From the NCBI RefSeq assembly GCF_002127325.2, contig NC_035448.2, positions 60,069,577 to 60,133,576 of the forward strand: a stretch of 64,000 nt of DNA. The letters run 5' to 3'. Under the pieces are notes generated by a model. It saw nothing but the letters and a program-made list of their open reading frames with translations. It did not search any database and was not told the DNA's origin. Numbering within the stretch: position 1 is the first letter of the stretch; every line of letters starts with the position of its first letter. Made by a program: the position numbers and the translations under genes. This DNA comes from Helianthus annuus (lineage: Eukaryota > Streptophyta > Magnoliopsida > Asterales > Asteraceae). Shown piece after piece: positions 46,885 to 58,087 of this stretch.

Positions 46885-48294
46885 TGATACGTGGGTGAAA
46901 ACCGGTGCTTGTAATTGTTTAACTTAACGTTTTTACGTGAGTTTTAGTTTCGAATAGCCTACTTTTAATCAAGAATGTGTTTTGCAGGTTTGATGAAGTT
47001 TAAGGAGCTTTTCGGGAGCTTTACGGGTCATCGGATTGAAAAACGGAACATCGGAACGCATTACGGATCAAACGGGAGCGAAACAAGCGAAAACTGAAAA
47101 TCAGGTTTTGAGAACCCGTCGCCGACGGGTACCAGGCCGTCGGCGACGCCCCCTTAAAATGCCCGTAGGCTAGTGATGCCCGTAACCAGGTGCTTTAGCC
47201 GTCGGACAAAAAGTGGAAATTCAAGACCCGTCGCCGACGGGTTGATGGCCGTCGGCGACGGCCTGCCAAAATCAGAAAACGGGAATTTGATCAAATGGGG
47301 GTTTAATTCGATTTTGATTGGCCCAAGCTCATTGATGACGGGAGTTACAACATTTTTGGAGTTTGAAAAACATCTTTGGAGCCATTATTCATCATCCCTT
47401 GACTACCAATTGATCTCCAATCCATATTCCATCCTTTCAAGAACAAAATCACGATCCGAATCAAAACCCTAGCTCATCACCATCACAATCATCCTTCCAC
47501 ATTCAATCCATCCATCACCACCAACCATTCCTAAACCCGAATCATTCCACCATCCACCCTCAAGCTCCAAGATGATCCAATTGAAGTCTTGTGCATCCGT
47601 TGATTGTACCGTTTACACCATGAGCGGCTAATTTCTTGGAGGTTTCACCCCGGTGTAGACTTTTGTAAGATTTAGGGTTTACTATGTTTTGTTGATTGTT
47701 TTGTGACAACTTGAATTGCGTTTGAATCTGAGACAATTGTCCTACGTTGGTATTGAATTTGCAAATTGTCGAGTGAATGATTAAATTTGACTTTGTGAAA
47801 TGAATGCACGTATTTATGCTTTGTCTTTTGGTAGGATTTGTTAGTCCAAAGTAACGAAGTGTATCATGGTCCGTTGTTTACAACGTTGATAGCGATTGAC
47901 ACCTAAGCTTTGTGATTGCGACCCGTTAACGAACTAATTCAAGTAAAGCTAATTAAAATACATAGTAACCCTAGGTCTTGCAATTGTTGAAACCGGGTGT
48001 GAGCCTTGTTTTCTTATTATTGTTTAAACAATCATTTTCACTTCTTGCAATTAGTAGTTAATTTTAGTTAATCGTTTTAGTAATTTCAACTCACATCTTT
48101 CAATCAAACCAAAATATTCAAAAAAAAAACAAGTTAGCAAGCTTCATAAAAGTGACAACTTTTCATAATTCAATCAAATCCGCACACAAACCACATACTC
48201 TTCGTGGTTCGACCCCTTGCTACCACTAGCTATTTGTTAAGGGTAATTAGGGTATATAAATATTATATTTGACCGGAGCGCGACACTCCGATCA
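46885..48294 (+). repeat. 5' LTR of the inner Athila element
   Basis: 1410 bp, TGATACGTGGG to CTCCGATCA. It contains a cluster of CCGTCGGCGACGG-type palindromes (47115-47270) and a downstream intron-like step. The 99-codon frame at 47173-47472 is present in both LTRs only because they are copies. Confidence 0.95.
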
Positions 48295-48299
48295 AATTT

Positions 48300-48317
48300 T
48301 GGCGCCGCTGCCGGGGA
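48300..48317 (+). promoter_or_regulatory. Primer-binding site, tRNA-Asp type
   Basis: TGGCGCCGCTGCCGGGGA begins five nucleotides after the 5' LTR. It is the usual Athila/Tat-group primer site, attributed to aspartate tRNA. Confidence 0.85.
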
Positions 48318-48448
48318 GTGCGTGCGCTTTGTGTTTGGATATTGTTTGAATTTGTGTGATTAACTGTTTAAATTGTTTTGCTTTCTTTTTGTCTTGTCTT
48401 TTTCCTTGTTACGCGGGGTGTGTTACTTGTGCAGGTTACAGGTAGTGC

Positions 48449-51400
48449 ATGCGTACACGAAATTCCGGGAGGACTTCACCGCTAGTCTACGAACCGGAAA
48501 TTGAAAGACTTGCAAGAAGAAACCTAGCAAGCCGGTTAGAAGCAACTCTCGCTTCTAATCAAACCAACCGAACACCACCACTCACACCGACCATTGAAAC
48601 CGATTCAATGGCGAACCACAATTCCAACCAAGAATTTAACCCAAACCAAAACCTCCACCCAAATCAATTCCAAACCCGAGGAACCTTTTTTCCCGCTCAA
48701 GAGCTACCGGGTGGTAACACCAATGCAAGACCACCCACTCCACCTTTCCGAAACCAAAACACTAACAACACCCAACGAACACCTCAGCAACAACCTATTC
48801 ACCGACAAGCATCGTTGCCTATTAACCTTGATGATCGGAATGTCAACTCCGATCGAAGAGGTAACCGTGATCACGGCAATCCCGTGAATGAAGACCCATT
48901 CTTCAACATTGACGACTTAAGGAATGCAATTCCCGATGACGAACCGTATAGTGTTCCCGGTTATCAATCGCCGGAACACGTGAGTATTCATACGGAAAAT
49001 TCGGACGATGGGGGTTATTATGATGATCGAGCCAATGATGATGAAGATTGGGGTTACTTGAATAGGGGAAACGTATATAATGCTCGAAGGTATGATGATG
49101 AGGAGTTTGGGTCTCAAAACGCCAATTACGTTGGGGAAGATGAATATGGTTACGGAGGTGGAAGAAATGAGGGTTATGGGAACAACCGTCAACCACAAAA
49201 CAACAACCGACGAAACCGGAATGAAGGGTTTTACAACAACAACAATAACAACAACAATGTAAACCCTAACCGGATTCCTCGTTTTGTGGGAGGTGGTAAC
49301 CCGAGAGATAATCGAAGAGAGGAGCGAAGGGATGAAAGACGGGATAATCGGAGACAAGTCGATCAAGAAGTCAACGGGCCACAACGTCGTCAACAACCTC
49401 CACGGGGAGTCAATGACCGTTTCCGACCGATAGTGACCGAAAACAATTCTCCAATAGTATGTGAAAGGAGGATGTTTGATTGTAAACCACATTACATCAA
49501 CATCCTTCCTCATTTCAACGGAAGGTCTAACGATGAGCCGTACAACCACTTAACGGAGTTCTCATCCATTTGTGATACTATTGGAGGACACAACTTCGCA
49601 TTGGAGGAGGTGAAGCTTCGCCTTTTTCAATTCTCATTGAAGGATAAGGCAAAGCAGTGGTTCTTTACACTTCCGCCTAATAGTATTCGAACTTGGGAAC
49701 AAATGCAACAAGCATTTTTAGACGAGTACTATTCCATGGCCAAGACCGATGATGCTAGAGATGAAATTCGGTCATTTCGTCAACTTTCAAGTGAGCCTTT
49801 ACATGAAGCCTTCACCCGATTCAAGGAACTAATGAGGAGATGCCCACATCACCAAATAGAAAAATGGGAATTGGTGAAATGTTTCGTACGGGGCTTAGAT
49901 GATGCGACTTGGAATCGGCTTGAGACGACAAGCAATGGCACACTTTTGAGCAACCATGAGGATGACGATTGGGAATTTTTGGAGAGGATGAGCAAACGGT
50001 CCAAGCAAAAAGAATCGGCCGATAGAGCAAAAAGGCATCCGGTTTCCCGCTCACTTCCCGATCTTGATTCCAAGGATCGGATTTCCTCCTTAGAACGGGA
50101 GATAGCTCAATTGAAAAAGAAGAAAGAGGTGAACGCGGTTCAATTCGAAGTATGTGAGGATTGTGGTGATATTGGACATAGCACCGAGCAATGTTCAATG
50201 GGTTCGAGTGGTTACCCCGAAGAAGTCAATCAAGTGTATGGAGATAGGAAGCAATATGACATGAACTCCAACACTTACCATCCGGGTTTGAGAAATCACC
50301 CCAACTTTCGGTATGGTAATGCTTCAAATCAAATGAACCCGAATTTCCAAGCGGGTAATCAAGGGGGAAGCGGGTCATCATACCAAAACCGCCAAGGTGG
50401 TAACCAAGGAGGCTACCAACGAAATTACAATCAAGGGTACCAAGGTGGATACCAAAAGAATTACAACAACCAAGGCGGTAACGGAGGTGGGTCAAACAAC
50501 CAAACCGGTGGCAATGACTTGAATACAAAGATGGATGTGATGCTCTCGATGATGCAAGAATCTAAGAAGGAGAATGAGATTCGAGACAAAGCACATGAGG
50601 CATTAGCAAAGCAAGTGGGCCAACTAGCGGAAGAAGTAGCCCAAATCAAGGGAGGCACGGGAAAGCTTCCGAGTGACACCACCGTAAACCCTAAGCATCA
50701 AGGGTCGAATTCAAGGAACACACGTGAGGTACCAATTAATAAAGTTACTTTACGTAGTGGTAGAGTTGTTGATAATGGTGTCAAAACACCACCACCCCAA
50801 TTTGTTGAAGGGGTGGTGGAAGATGCTAGTGATGATGAGCTTGAGGATAGCCAAACGGGTCAAAACAAAAATGATTTGAAAAAGAATAATGTTACCCCCG
50901 TTGTGGCCATCCCCGTCCCCAAGGCTAAGGAAAAGGGTGTGGAGGTTAATACCGCCCCTTATCCCGAAGCATTGAAGGGACCGACGAAAAAGGTTGTAAA
51001 CAAAAGAGGTCCACAACAAGAAGAGTTGTTGGAAATTTTCAAACAAGTAAAAATCAATTTACCTCTTTTGGATGCAATCAAACAAGTACCGTCTTATGCT
51101 AAGTACTTGAAAGATTTGTGTACTCAAAAACGCACTCACAAATTTCCAAAGAAATTAGATTTAACCGAAAATGTGAGTTCGATCCTTTCGGGTACACTTC
51201 CACCTAAGCTCCAAGATCCGGGTGCGCCTATCATTTCAATTCAAGTGGGCGATTTTAAAATCAACCGGGCACTTCTAGATCTTGGTGCTAGTGTAAGCAT
51301 CCTACCGGGTAGTTTATATGACCAATATGAGTTTGGTCCACTTCAATCGTCAAACACCACCGTGGTGTTAGCCGATTTGACACCTAAACTACCCCGTGGA

Positions 51401-54400
51401 GTTGTTTCGGATGTGATAGTGAAAATCGAGGATTTTTACTATCCGGTGGACTTTCTTGTACTTGATTATGTGGCCAAGGACCCAACCAAGCAACCTACGG
51501 TGATTTTGGGCCGACCGTTCTTAGCAACTGCAAATGCTCAAATTGATTGCAGAACGGGAACGGTTGACATGACATTTGGAAACCGAAGGTTGAGGTTGCA
51601 TGTTTTTTCCGGACTTATGAACCCTCCAGTTGATGATGAATGCTTTATGGCGGACATTGTTGACACGTGTATACCTCTTTGCGACACAGTCGTTTATGGG
51701 GAAAACACAATGGAGGATTGTTATGTGTTTGACAGGTCACAGGTGGAGGTGGAACAAAGCATGGACGAGGAAGTGAGGAGTTTAGAGGTGCTTGCGGTTA
51801 GAGAAGGAAAACCGACATGGACGCACCAAGTTGAGAGCTTACCGGAGAGCATTGATACTAAATTAAAGCCGTCTTTAGTGGAGCCTCCGGAAGTTGAGTT
51901 GAAAGCATTGCCAAAGCATCTCAAATATGCTTATGTTGGAGAGGGCAATACTCTCCCGGTTATCATTGCATCCAACTTAACCGGAGAGCAAGAGAAAAAG
52001 TTGATGGAGGTGTTGGTCACCAATCGGGCGGCGATTGGATGGACCATTGCGGATTTGAAAGGTATTAGTCCCTCGGTGGTGATGCACAAAATCATCACGG
52101 AGGAGAATGTGACTCCCGTTAGAGATGCGCAAAGACGGTTAAATCCAAACATGAGGGAGGTCGTGAAGAAAGAGGTGTTGAAGTGGCTTGATGCGGGTAT
52201 CATTTACCCGATCTCGGATAGCCAATGGGTAAGCCCAACACAAACGGTTCCCAAGAAAGCCGGCATACAAGTCGTCAAAAATGACGCAGGTGAAGAGGTA
52301 GCTACCCGGCCGGTAACCGGGTGGCGAATTTGTATTGATTATAGGAAGTTGAATAACGCAACTTCTAAAGATCATTTTCCTTTACCGTTTATTGATCAAA
52401 TTGTTGAGAAATTATCGGGGCAAAAATTTTATTGCTTCCTAGATGGTTATTCTGGTTATAACCAAATTGCCATCCATCCGGAAGATCAAGCAAAGACTAC
52501 CTTTACATGTCCTTACGGTACCTTCGCATTTAGGCGGATGCCGTTTGGATTATGTAATGCTCCCGCCACCTTTCAAAGGTGCATGATGAGTATCTTCTCC
52601 GATATGGTGGGAGAGTCTTTAGAAATCTTCATGGATGATTTCTCAATTTTTGGATCATCATTTGAGACTTGTTTGGACCAACTAGACAAAGTGTTAAAAA
52701 GATGTGTTGAAACTAGTTTGGTCCTAAGTTGGGAAAAGAGTCATTTTATGGTTCAAGAGGGAATTGTGTTGGGGCACGTGGTGTCAAGTCGTGGGATAGA
52801 GGTTGATCGTGCTAAGGTACAAGTCATATCTACTTTACCGTATCCCACGACCGTTAAAGGTATTAGGTCATTTTTAGGTCATGCGGGTTTTTATAGGAGG
52901 TTTATAAAAGGGTTTAGTGATATTACAAAACCCCTATGTAATCTTTTGTTAAAAGACCGAGACTTTAATTTTGACAAACAGTGTGAAAATGCCTTTAATG
53001 TGTTGAAACAGAAACTGGTTGAGGCCCCGATCTTGCAATCACCAAATTGGTCATTACCATTTGAAATTATGTGTGATGCAAGCGACTATGCGGTTGGGGC
53101 CGTGTTGGGTCAACGGGTAGACAAAAAGTCGGTTGCTATTTACTACGCAAGTAAGACTCTCTCGGATGCACAACTTAACTATACAACAACCGAGAAAGAG
53201 TTACTTGCGGTAGTTTATGCATTGGATAAATTCCGGGCTTATATATGGGGTAGCAAAGTTATTATCTATTCTGACCACAGTGCTGTCAGGTACCTCATGG
53301 AGAAAAAGGATGCTAAGCCGCGGTTGATACGATGGGTACTCCTATTACAAGAGTTTGATTTGGAGATTCGAGATAAGAAAGGGAGTGAGAATGTGGTCGC
53401 GGACCATTTGTCTCGGTTGAGTGTAGAGGATTCTTCCCGTGAAGAAATTAATGAGACTTTTCCAGATGAGCACATTTTAAAAGTTGGCATATTACCATGG
53501 TATGCTAATATTGTCAACTATTTGGTTACAGGTGACTTGCCGGCTCATTGGGATAGAAGGAAGAGGTTGCATTTCCTGTCTCAAATCAAGTACTACACGT
53601 TGGAAGAACCGGACTTATTCAAGATTTGTCCGGATCAAGTTGTTCGAAGATGCATACCCGACGAGGAGATTCCTAGCGTCTTGATGCACTTGCATTCATT
53701 TGCTTGTGGGGGCCATTTTAGTGGTCACAAAACAGGGCATAAAGTGCTAAATAGCGGCCTTTATTGGCCGACTATTTTTAAGGATGCTTTTCATTTCGCT
53801 AAAAACTGTGTTGAGTGTCAAAAGTTGGGGAGTATCTCTAAAAGGGATGAAATGCCCATGCAACCGATCCTTATTGTAGATATTTTTGATGTATGGGGGA
53901 TCGATTTCATGGGCCCATTCCCTAATTCACATGGCAACTTATACATTTTGGTGGCGGTCGATTATGTATCCAAATGGGTCGAAGCGATTGCCACCAAAAC
54001 AAATGACCATACCGTTGTTTGCAATTTTGTTCAAACGAATATAATTTCTCGATTTGGGGTTCCCCGGGTAATCATTAGTGATGGGGGATCTCATTTCAAG
54101 AACTTTAATTTTGGCAAACTCTTGAAACGGTATGGTGTTGACCATCGAATTGCTACTCCCTACCATCCACAAACAAGCGGTCAAGTTGAGGTTTCCAATA
54201 GGCAAATAAAAGAAATTTTGCAAAAGACTGTTCGACCCGACCGAAAGGATTGGTCAACAAAGTTGAATGATGCTTTATGGGCCTATAGCACGGCTCATAA
54301 AACACCTATTGGAACTACTCCTTATCGCTTAGTTTATGGGCGAAATTGTCACTTGCCGGTGGAACTTGTGCATCGTGCTTGGTGGGCTATAAAAGAGGTT

Positions 54401-54811
54401 AACATGAAATATGACGATGCAGGAAAGGAGCGAAAGTTGAAACTTTGTGAGTTGGAGGAGCTTAGGGAAGAAGCGTACGAGTGTGCTTCAAAGTACAAGG
54501 ATGACATGAAGAGAGCACACGATGCAAAGTTGAAGCCAAAAGAGTTTGAAGTAGGCCAAAAGGTTTGGCTCTACAATTCGAGGATTAAATACTTCCCGGG
54601 AAAGCTCAAGAGCAAGTGGATGGGCCCGTATGTGATAACACGGGTCGGGAAACTTGGAGATGTCACAATCGAGGACCCGAAGGACGGGTCGAAGCAAACG
54701 GTTAACGGTCACCGCCTTAAACCATTCCTCGATGGTAATGAAGAGAAAAAGGATGCAAATGTGGAGTTGATATGCTTCTTGGGAAGCGTACCAACATATG
54801 AGGTGAATTAA
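48449..54811 (+). CDS. Athila gag-pol polyprotein, 2120 aa, intact
   Basis: A single frame encodes gag and pol. Residues 1-340 are low-complexity, Asn/Arg-rich. At about 340-520 lies the retrotransposon gag domain ([28 protein letters not shown]). [14 protein letters not shown] (about 569) is the CCHC knuckle. The protease has [13 protein letters not shown] (about 938). Reverse transcriptase spans about 1210-1480 with FMDD (about 1394). RNase H has [14 protein letters not shown] (about 1539). Integrase has an HHCC domain ([10 protein letters not shown]...NCVECQK, about 1755-1790), [10 protein letters not shown] and ISDGGSHF for the first two acidic residues, then [16 protein letters not shown]-terminal [13 protein letters not shown] (GPY/F-like) follows. 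gag coats the RNA particle; pol copies it into DNA and inserts it. The start at 48449 is the first ATG after the primer site and a GTGCAG/GT step. No stop or shift is seen. Confidence 0.97.
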   Translation: MRTRNSGRTSPLVYEPEIERLARRNLASRLEATLASNQTNRTPPLTPTIETDSMANHNSNQEFNPNQNLHPNQFQTRGTFFPAQELPGGNTNARPPTPPFRNQNTNNTQRTPQQQPIHRQASLPINLDDRNVNSDRRGNRDHGNPVNEDPFFNIDDLRNAIPDDEPYSVPGYQSPEHVSIHTENSDDGGYYDDRANDDEDWGYLNRGNVYNARRYDDEEFGSQNANYVGEDEYGYGGGRNEGYGNNRQPQNNNRRNRNEGFYNNNNNNNNVNPNRIPRFVGGGNPRDNRREERRDERRDNRRQVDQEVNGPQRRQQPPRGVNDRFRPIVTENNSPIVCERRMFDCKPHYINILPHFNGRSNDEPYNHLTEFSSICDTIGGHNFALEEVKLRLFQFSLKDKAKQWFFTLPPNSIRTWEQMQQAFLDEYYSMAKTDDARDEIRSFRQLSSEPLHEAFTRFKELMRRCPHHQIEKWELVKCFVRGLDDATWNRLETTSNGTLLSNHEDDDWEFLERMSKRSKQKESADRAKRHPVSRSLPDLDSKDRISSLEREIAQLKKKKEVNAVQFEVCEDCGDIGHSTEQCSMGSSGYPEEVNQVYGDRKQYDMNSNTYHPGLRNHPNFRYGNASNQMNPNFQAGNQGGSGSSYQNRQGGNQGGYQRNYNQGYQGGYQKNYNNQGGNGGGSNNQTGGNDLNTKMDVMLSMMQESKKENEIRDKAHEALAKQVGQLAEEVAQIKGGTGKLPSDTTVNPKHQGSNSRNTREVPINKVTLRSGRVVDNGVKTPPPQFVEGVVEDASDDELEDSQTGQNKNDLKKNNVTPVVAIPVPKAKEKGVEVNTAPYPEALKGPTKKVVNKRGPQQEELLEIFKQVKINLPLLDAIKQVPSYAKYLKDLCTQKRTHKFPKKLDLTENVSSILSGTLPPKLQDPGAPIISIQVGDFKINRALLDLGASVSILPGSLYDQYEFGPLQSSNTTVVLADLTPKLPRGVVSDVIVKIEDFYYPVDFLVLDYVAKDPTKQPTVILGRPFLATANAQIDCRTGTVDMTFGNRRLRLHVFSGLMNPPVDDECFMADIVDTCIPLCDTVVYGENTMEDCYVFDRSQVEVEQSMDEEVRSLEVLAVREGKPTWTHQVESLPESIDTKLKPSLVEPPEVELKALPKHLKYAYVGEGNTLPVIIASNLTGEQEKKLMEVLVTNRAAIGWTIADLKGISPSVVMHKIITEENVTPVRDAQRRLNPNMREVVKKEVLKWLDAGIIYPISDSQWVSPTQTVPKKAGIQVVKNDAGEEVATRPVTGWRICIDYRKLNNATSKDHFPLPFIDQIVEKLSGQKFYCFLDGYSGYNQIAIHPEDQAKTTFTCPYGTFAFRRMPFGLCNAPATFQRCMMSIFSDMVGESLEIFMDDFSIFGSSFETCLDQLDKVLKRCVETSLVLSWEKSHFMVQEGIVLGHVVSSRGIEVDRAKVQVISTLPYPTTVKGIRSFLGHAGFYRRFIKGFSDITKPLCNLLLKDRDFNFDKQCENAFNVLKQKLVEAPILQSPNWSLPFEIMCDASDYAVGAVLGQRVDKKSVAIYYASKTLSDAQLNYTTTEKELLAVVYALDKFRAYIWGSKVIIYSDHSAVRYLMEKKDAKPRLIRWVLLLQEFDLEIRDKKGSENVVADHLSRLSVEDSSREEINETFPDEHILKVGILPWYANIVNYLVTGDLPAHWDRRKRLHFLSQIKYYTLEEPDLFKICPDQVVRRCIPDEEIPSVLMHLHSFACGGHFSGHKTGHKVLNSGLYWPTIFKDAFHFAKNCVECQKLGSISKRDEMPMQPILIVDIFDVWGIDFMGPFPNSHGNLYILVAVDYVSKWVEAIATKTNDHTVVCNFVQTNIISRFGVPRVIISDGGSHFKNFNFGKLLKRYGVDHRIATPYHPQTSGQVEVSNRQIKEILQKTVRPDRKDWSTKLNDALWAYSTAHKTPIGTTPYRLVYGRNCHLPVELVHRAWWAIKEVNMKYDDAGKERKLKLCELEELREEAYECASKYKDDMKRAHDAKLKPKEFEVGQKVWLYNSRIKYFPGKLKSKWMGPYVITRVGKLGDVTIEDPKDGSKQTVNGHRLKPFLDGNEEKKDANVELICFLGSVPTYEVN

Positions 54812-56173
54812 AAGAACCGGTAACACGTTTTGTAAAGTTATGTACACTTATTCAATTGTTTGCGTAATTGGATGTGAATCGTTTCCGGTTCATACTAACC
54901 TTTCTTGATTGTGTGAAGTTCGAGCATTCCAAACGGGTCGTGAAGATACAAGGTATGATTTAGACTTGATTTGGTGCATTGAGGACAATACACGATTTTT
55001 TTGGGGGGTGGTAGGGCCGTTAACGGTTATTTGTTTAAAAATTTTTAATTTATAAAAATCACAAAAATATTTTTAATATGTTTAGGAATTGTTGATGTAA
55101 ATAGTCCCTTTGGTAAATATTCATAATTTTCTGCAAAAAAAAAAGAAAAAAAAAAATTTACACTACCCGTCGGCGACGGGGTGGTGGCCGTCGGCCACGG
55201 GCTTTAAAATGCCCGTAGGCTCAAAAACAACCGTCGGCAGACCCTTAGGCCGTCGGCCCCAGTCCTCAATTCCAAGAGCCGTCGGCGACGGGGGGGGGAC
55301 CCGTCGGCGACGGGCTCTCCTTTTCGTTCCGACGCAGCTCCGCTCCCAAGTTAATAAAAACGACTGAAAACCCATTTTTACCTCACCAAACCTTTTCCAA
55401 ACCCACTTTGAACCACAAACTCGAACCTAAATCATCTTACCTCACTTTTCACCATCAATTCCCTGTTTTCTCTCTCTCCAAATTCACCCAACTCCTTCAT
55501 CTTCTCCATCTTCTTCCCCAAACCCTAGAAACCTTCAAGCTCTCATAACTTCCTCAATTCTACACCAAATCCACTAATTCTTGGATCCATCTTGAGTAGT
55601 TTTTCAAGACGAACAAAACCCCTAACACGGTTTTCATCAATTCTTGCTATTGTGCAAGATTTCTGGGCGTGTTCTTGAGGGTTTTTGAAAGGGTGTTCAT
55701 CAAAGTGCTTGCTTGTCATCTTTTCTTAGTTTTTCTTGTCTAACAACATCAAAGGTATGGTTTCTTCTTAAATTTATGCTTGATTATTATATATTAATGT
55801 CTTTCTTCCGAAATTTTAAACTTTTGGTTTAAGAGTAGGTTGTTTAGACAATGTATGTTATGATAGCATGATTTTGGGCAAGATTAGTAGTTTTGAATGG
55901 AATTTGAGCATGTCATAACCATAGTGAAGTGATTACACTGTTATGAACATGATTGAACATGAATATGATGTTGATTCTTGTTGAAATTATAAGATATTGT
56001 AAGATTGACAAAAGATTAATAAGTTATGATAAAGTAAGCGACTTTGGAAGTTTAAAGAGGCGACTTTGTGTACACTTGTTAATAAATTGTCAACATCATA
56101 CATCATGTTCAAAGTTTGGTTGTTAATGAAGGTTGAGTCTATATTGATGTTTTGCTTGTTTTTGATTGTAGTC
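54812..56173 (+). other. pol to ORF2 spacer with promoter-like and leader-like parts
   Basis: After pol comes a hairpin GTGCATTG-AGGA-CAATACAC (54974-54993, one mismatch) and a TTTTTGGGGGG tract. Next is a CpG palindrome cluster (55165-55320), then a CT-rich leader-like stretch (55380-55755). An intron-like segment follows, from AAAG/GTATGG (about 55755) to GATTGTAG (56170), ending 3 nt before the ORF2 ATG. This suggests ORF2 is read from a spliced or separately started RNA. Confidence 0.6.
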
Positions 56174-58087
56174 ATGGCAGGAAGCAAGAGACAAAAGACT
56201 ACCGGTCAAGCTTCATCATCCGGGATTGGGTCCTCTTCCGGTTTAATACCGAAGAAGTGGGAGCAACCGAGCTCTGTTGAGGAAAATGATGCGAGGTTAT
56301 ACCGACAAGATTGGGAATGGGCAAAGTTCAAGGATAGTCAAAGTGCCCGAATTTGGGATGATGAGAAGAACAAGCAGTTGTCGAGCTACCAAGACAGAAA
56401 GTTGGAAGCTAAGTTGTGGAAATGGAAGATGACAAATGGGGTGAACACACCGGTTCCAACAAGAGTGATCTGTGAACGGACCGTGAATGTAGAAGAATTC
56501 CGGAAAATCGGAATTGTGCAAATGTTTGAGAGGTTGGGCTGGGAGAGTGTATTGGATTGGTGTGAAGACAACACTCACCGGATTTACTTGTCAGAAGTAT
56601 GTGAGTGGTTGTCCACATTGAAGCTTCTCAACAAGAACGAACCCCCTTCGCAATGGAAGTTAGTGGGGAAGACATCCCGAGGAAACATGACGATGTCTTT
56701 TGAAACGATGAATCGTATTGCTAGGTTTGATTCTTTGGGGGTGCAAGCCTATGATTATCCATCCATCGAAAATTTCTTGGATAATCATTTGAACACCAAC
56801 GACATTGATCAATTGGTAGATGTTATCTTGCCAACCCACCCGGGGGGTGATATGAAACGAAAGCATATGTCACTCGAGGGAAAGATCCTTCAAGGGATCT
56901 CGGTTGAGAACATTTTAGCAAGATTTGGTGATCGTGGGGGTGTGCGAGTTAGTGATTGCAGGGTGGTGCATGCCTTATTGTATGGAGCCCCGACACTGTC
57001 GTGGAGGCACATAGTCATGATGAACACATGGGCCACCAGGGAGTCGTCCCAGAGGCGATTTATTCCGTATGCACGCCTCATCAGTGCTATGCTTGTGCAG
57101 CAGAATTGCTTACCGTTGGAGGCACTATGGGTCTCTAAGCCAGTGGAGGAATTTACTTGGGGTTACATGAAGAAAAATTGGAGAATAGAGGTCAAGTTTT
57201 CGGGCAATCGGTATGTGGTGACCGATGATTTGGGGAACAAGTTTGAGGTTCGTACTTCCGGGGCACCACCCGTGCAGGAAGAGGATGTGGAGATGGAGGA
57301 AGAAGAGGAAGAAGAGGAGGAAGCTGAACCCTCCGAGGCACGAAGGCCAAGGCAACGTTATATGCGGCCACATAGGGAGATAAACGCTGAGGTGGCAGGT
57401 TTTGTGACCCGACGACGGGTACCCTCCTACAAAAACTTTGACAGGGGGCAACAGGAGATATATGATAATGTCTCCGCGTGTATAGGAGAGGGTCGGGAAT
57501 ACAATCAAAGGAGAGAAGCTTGGCAAGGGTCTTACGGAGCTTCAATGCAAGAATATTGGGACGCTCAAGGTGCCCAACGTGAAAGAATGAATAAGTTCAT
57601 GGAAGAGCAAGAACTGTTTCAAGCCATGCAAAGATCACATATGGAACAGTTAGCAAAGCAACAGGAAGATGAAGCAGCCCGAAGGCGGGCATGGGAAGAA
57701 GCGGAAACGGCGCGTCGACAACAAGAAGAAGAATTGAACCGCCGCCGTTGGAGTGCCATGTACGTCTCTCAAGAGATGGCGCTTAATAACGCCAAAGTGT
57801 TGCATGATCAGGAGCGACACCATAGAGACTACCAAGCCGGCCTCCCCTACGCCGAGCACTCGGGGTGGACAAATTACTCCGATCTTCCCTATCCTCAAGG
57901 CCCATCCGACCCGACTCCGCATTGGCCTGAAGCGGTAGGGTCTAGCTTCGTTCCAATCCCGTACCAACCACCACCCCAAGGGGAGCAAAGCCCCTTAGAT
58001 AACTATAGGGAGATGTTCGAGGCCCTCACTGGTTATTCATACCAACCCAACCCGCCCATGGATCCAAACGAGCGATATCAGCGGTAG
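56174..58087 (+). CDS. Athila second ORF (ATHILA ORF-1 family, env-like position), 637 aa
   Basis: The chosen ATG (MAGSKRQKTTGQ) follows an acceptor-like TTTGATTGTAG. The frame opens 36 codons earlier (56066), but that part looks intronic. Residues about 20-350 are the globular part shared with Athila elements (KKWEQPSSVEENDARLYRQD, ERLGWESVLDWCED, RFIPYARLISAML). Next comes a Glu-rich tract (nine consecutive E), a basic segment, a Gln/Glu/Arg-rich region that should form a coiled coil (about 455-550), and a Pro/Tyr-rich tail. From the 56174 start I see no signal peptide or membrane helix, so an envelope role is not supported by this sequence. The role in the element is unknown. The frame is intact. 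Confidence 0.8.
   Translation: MAGSKRQKTTGQASSSGIGSSSGLIPKKWEQPSSVEENDARLYRQDWEWAKFKDSQSARIWDDEKNKQLSSYQDRKLEAKLWKWKMTNGVNTPVPTRVICERTVNVEEFRKIGIVQMFERLGWESVLDWCEDNTHRIYLSEVCEWLSTLKLLNKNEPPSQWKLVGKTSRGNMTMSFETMNRIARFDSLGVQAYDYPSIENFLDNHLNTNDIDQLVDVILPTHPGGDMKRKHMSLEGKILQGISVENILARFGDRGGVRVSDCRVVHALLYGAPTLSWRHIVMMNTWATRESSQRRFIPYARLISAMLVQQNCLPLEALWVSKPVEEFTWGYMKKNWRIEVKFSGNRYVVTDDLGNKFEVRTSGAPPVQEEDVEMEEEEEEEEEAEPSEARRPRQRYMRPHREINAEVAGFVTRRRVPSYKNFDRGQQEIYDNVSACIGEGREYNQRREAWQGSYGASMQEYWDAQGAQRERMNKFMEEQELFQAMQRSHMEQLAKQQEDEAARRRAWEEAETARRQQEEELNRRRWSAMYVSQEMALNNAKVLHDQERHHRDYQAGLPYAEHSGWTNYSDLPYPQGPSDPTPHWPEAVGSSFVPIPYQPPPQGEQSPLDNYREMFEALTGYSYQPNPPMDPNERYQR

Noticed and set aside
47173..47472. 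Identical 99-codon frames at 47173 and 60257
   Set aside because: Both lie in the two LTR copies of one element. The duplication is the LTR, and there is no sign that the frame is translated.
53266..54223. Minus-strand frames across the inner Athila pol
   Set aside because: They are antisense to conserved catalytic motifs of reverse transcriptase and integrase and lack family features.
55165..55320. GTCGGCGACGG repeats considered as a CRISPR-like or operator array
   Set aside because: The spacing is irregular and the motif also occurs in the element's own LTR, so it is described as a retrotransposon palindrome cluster.
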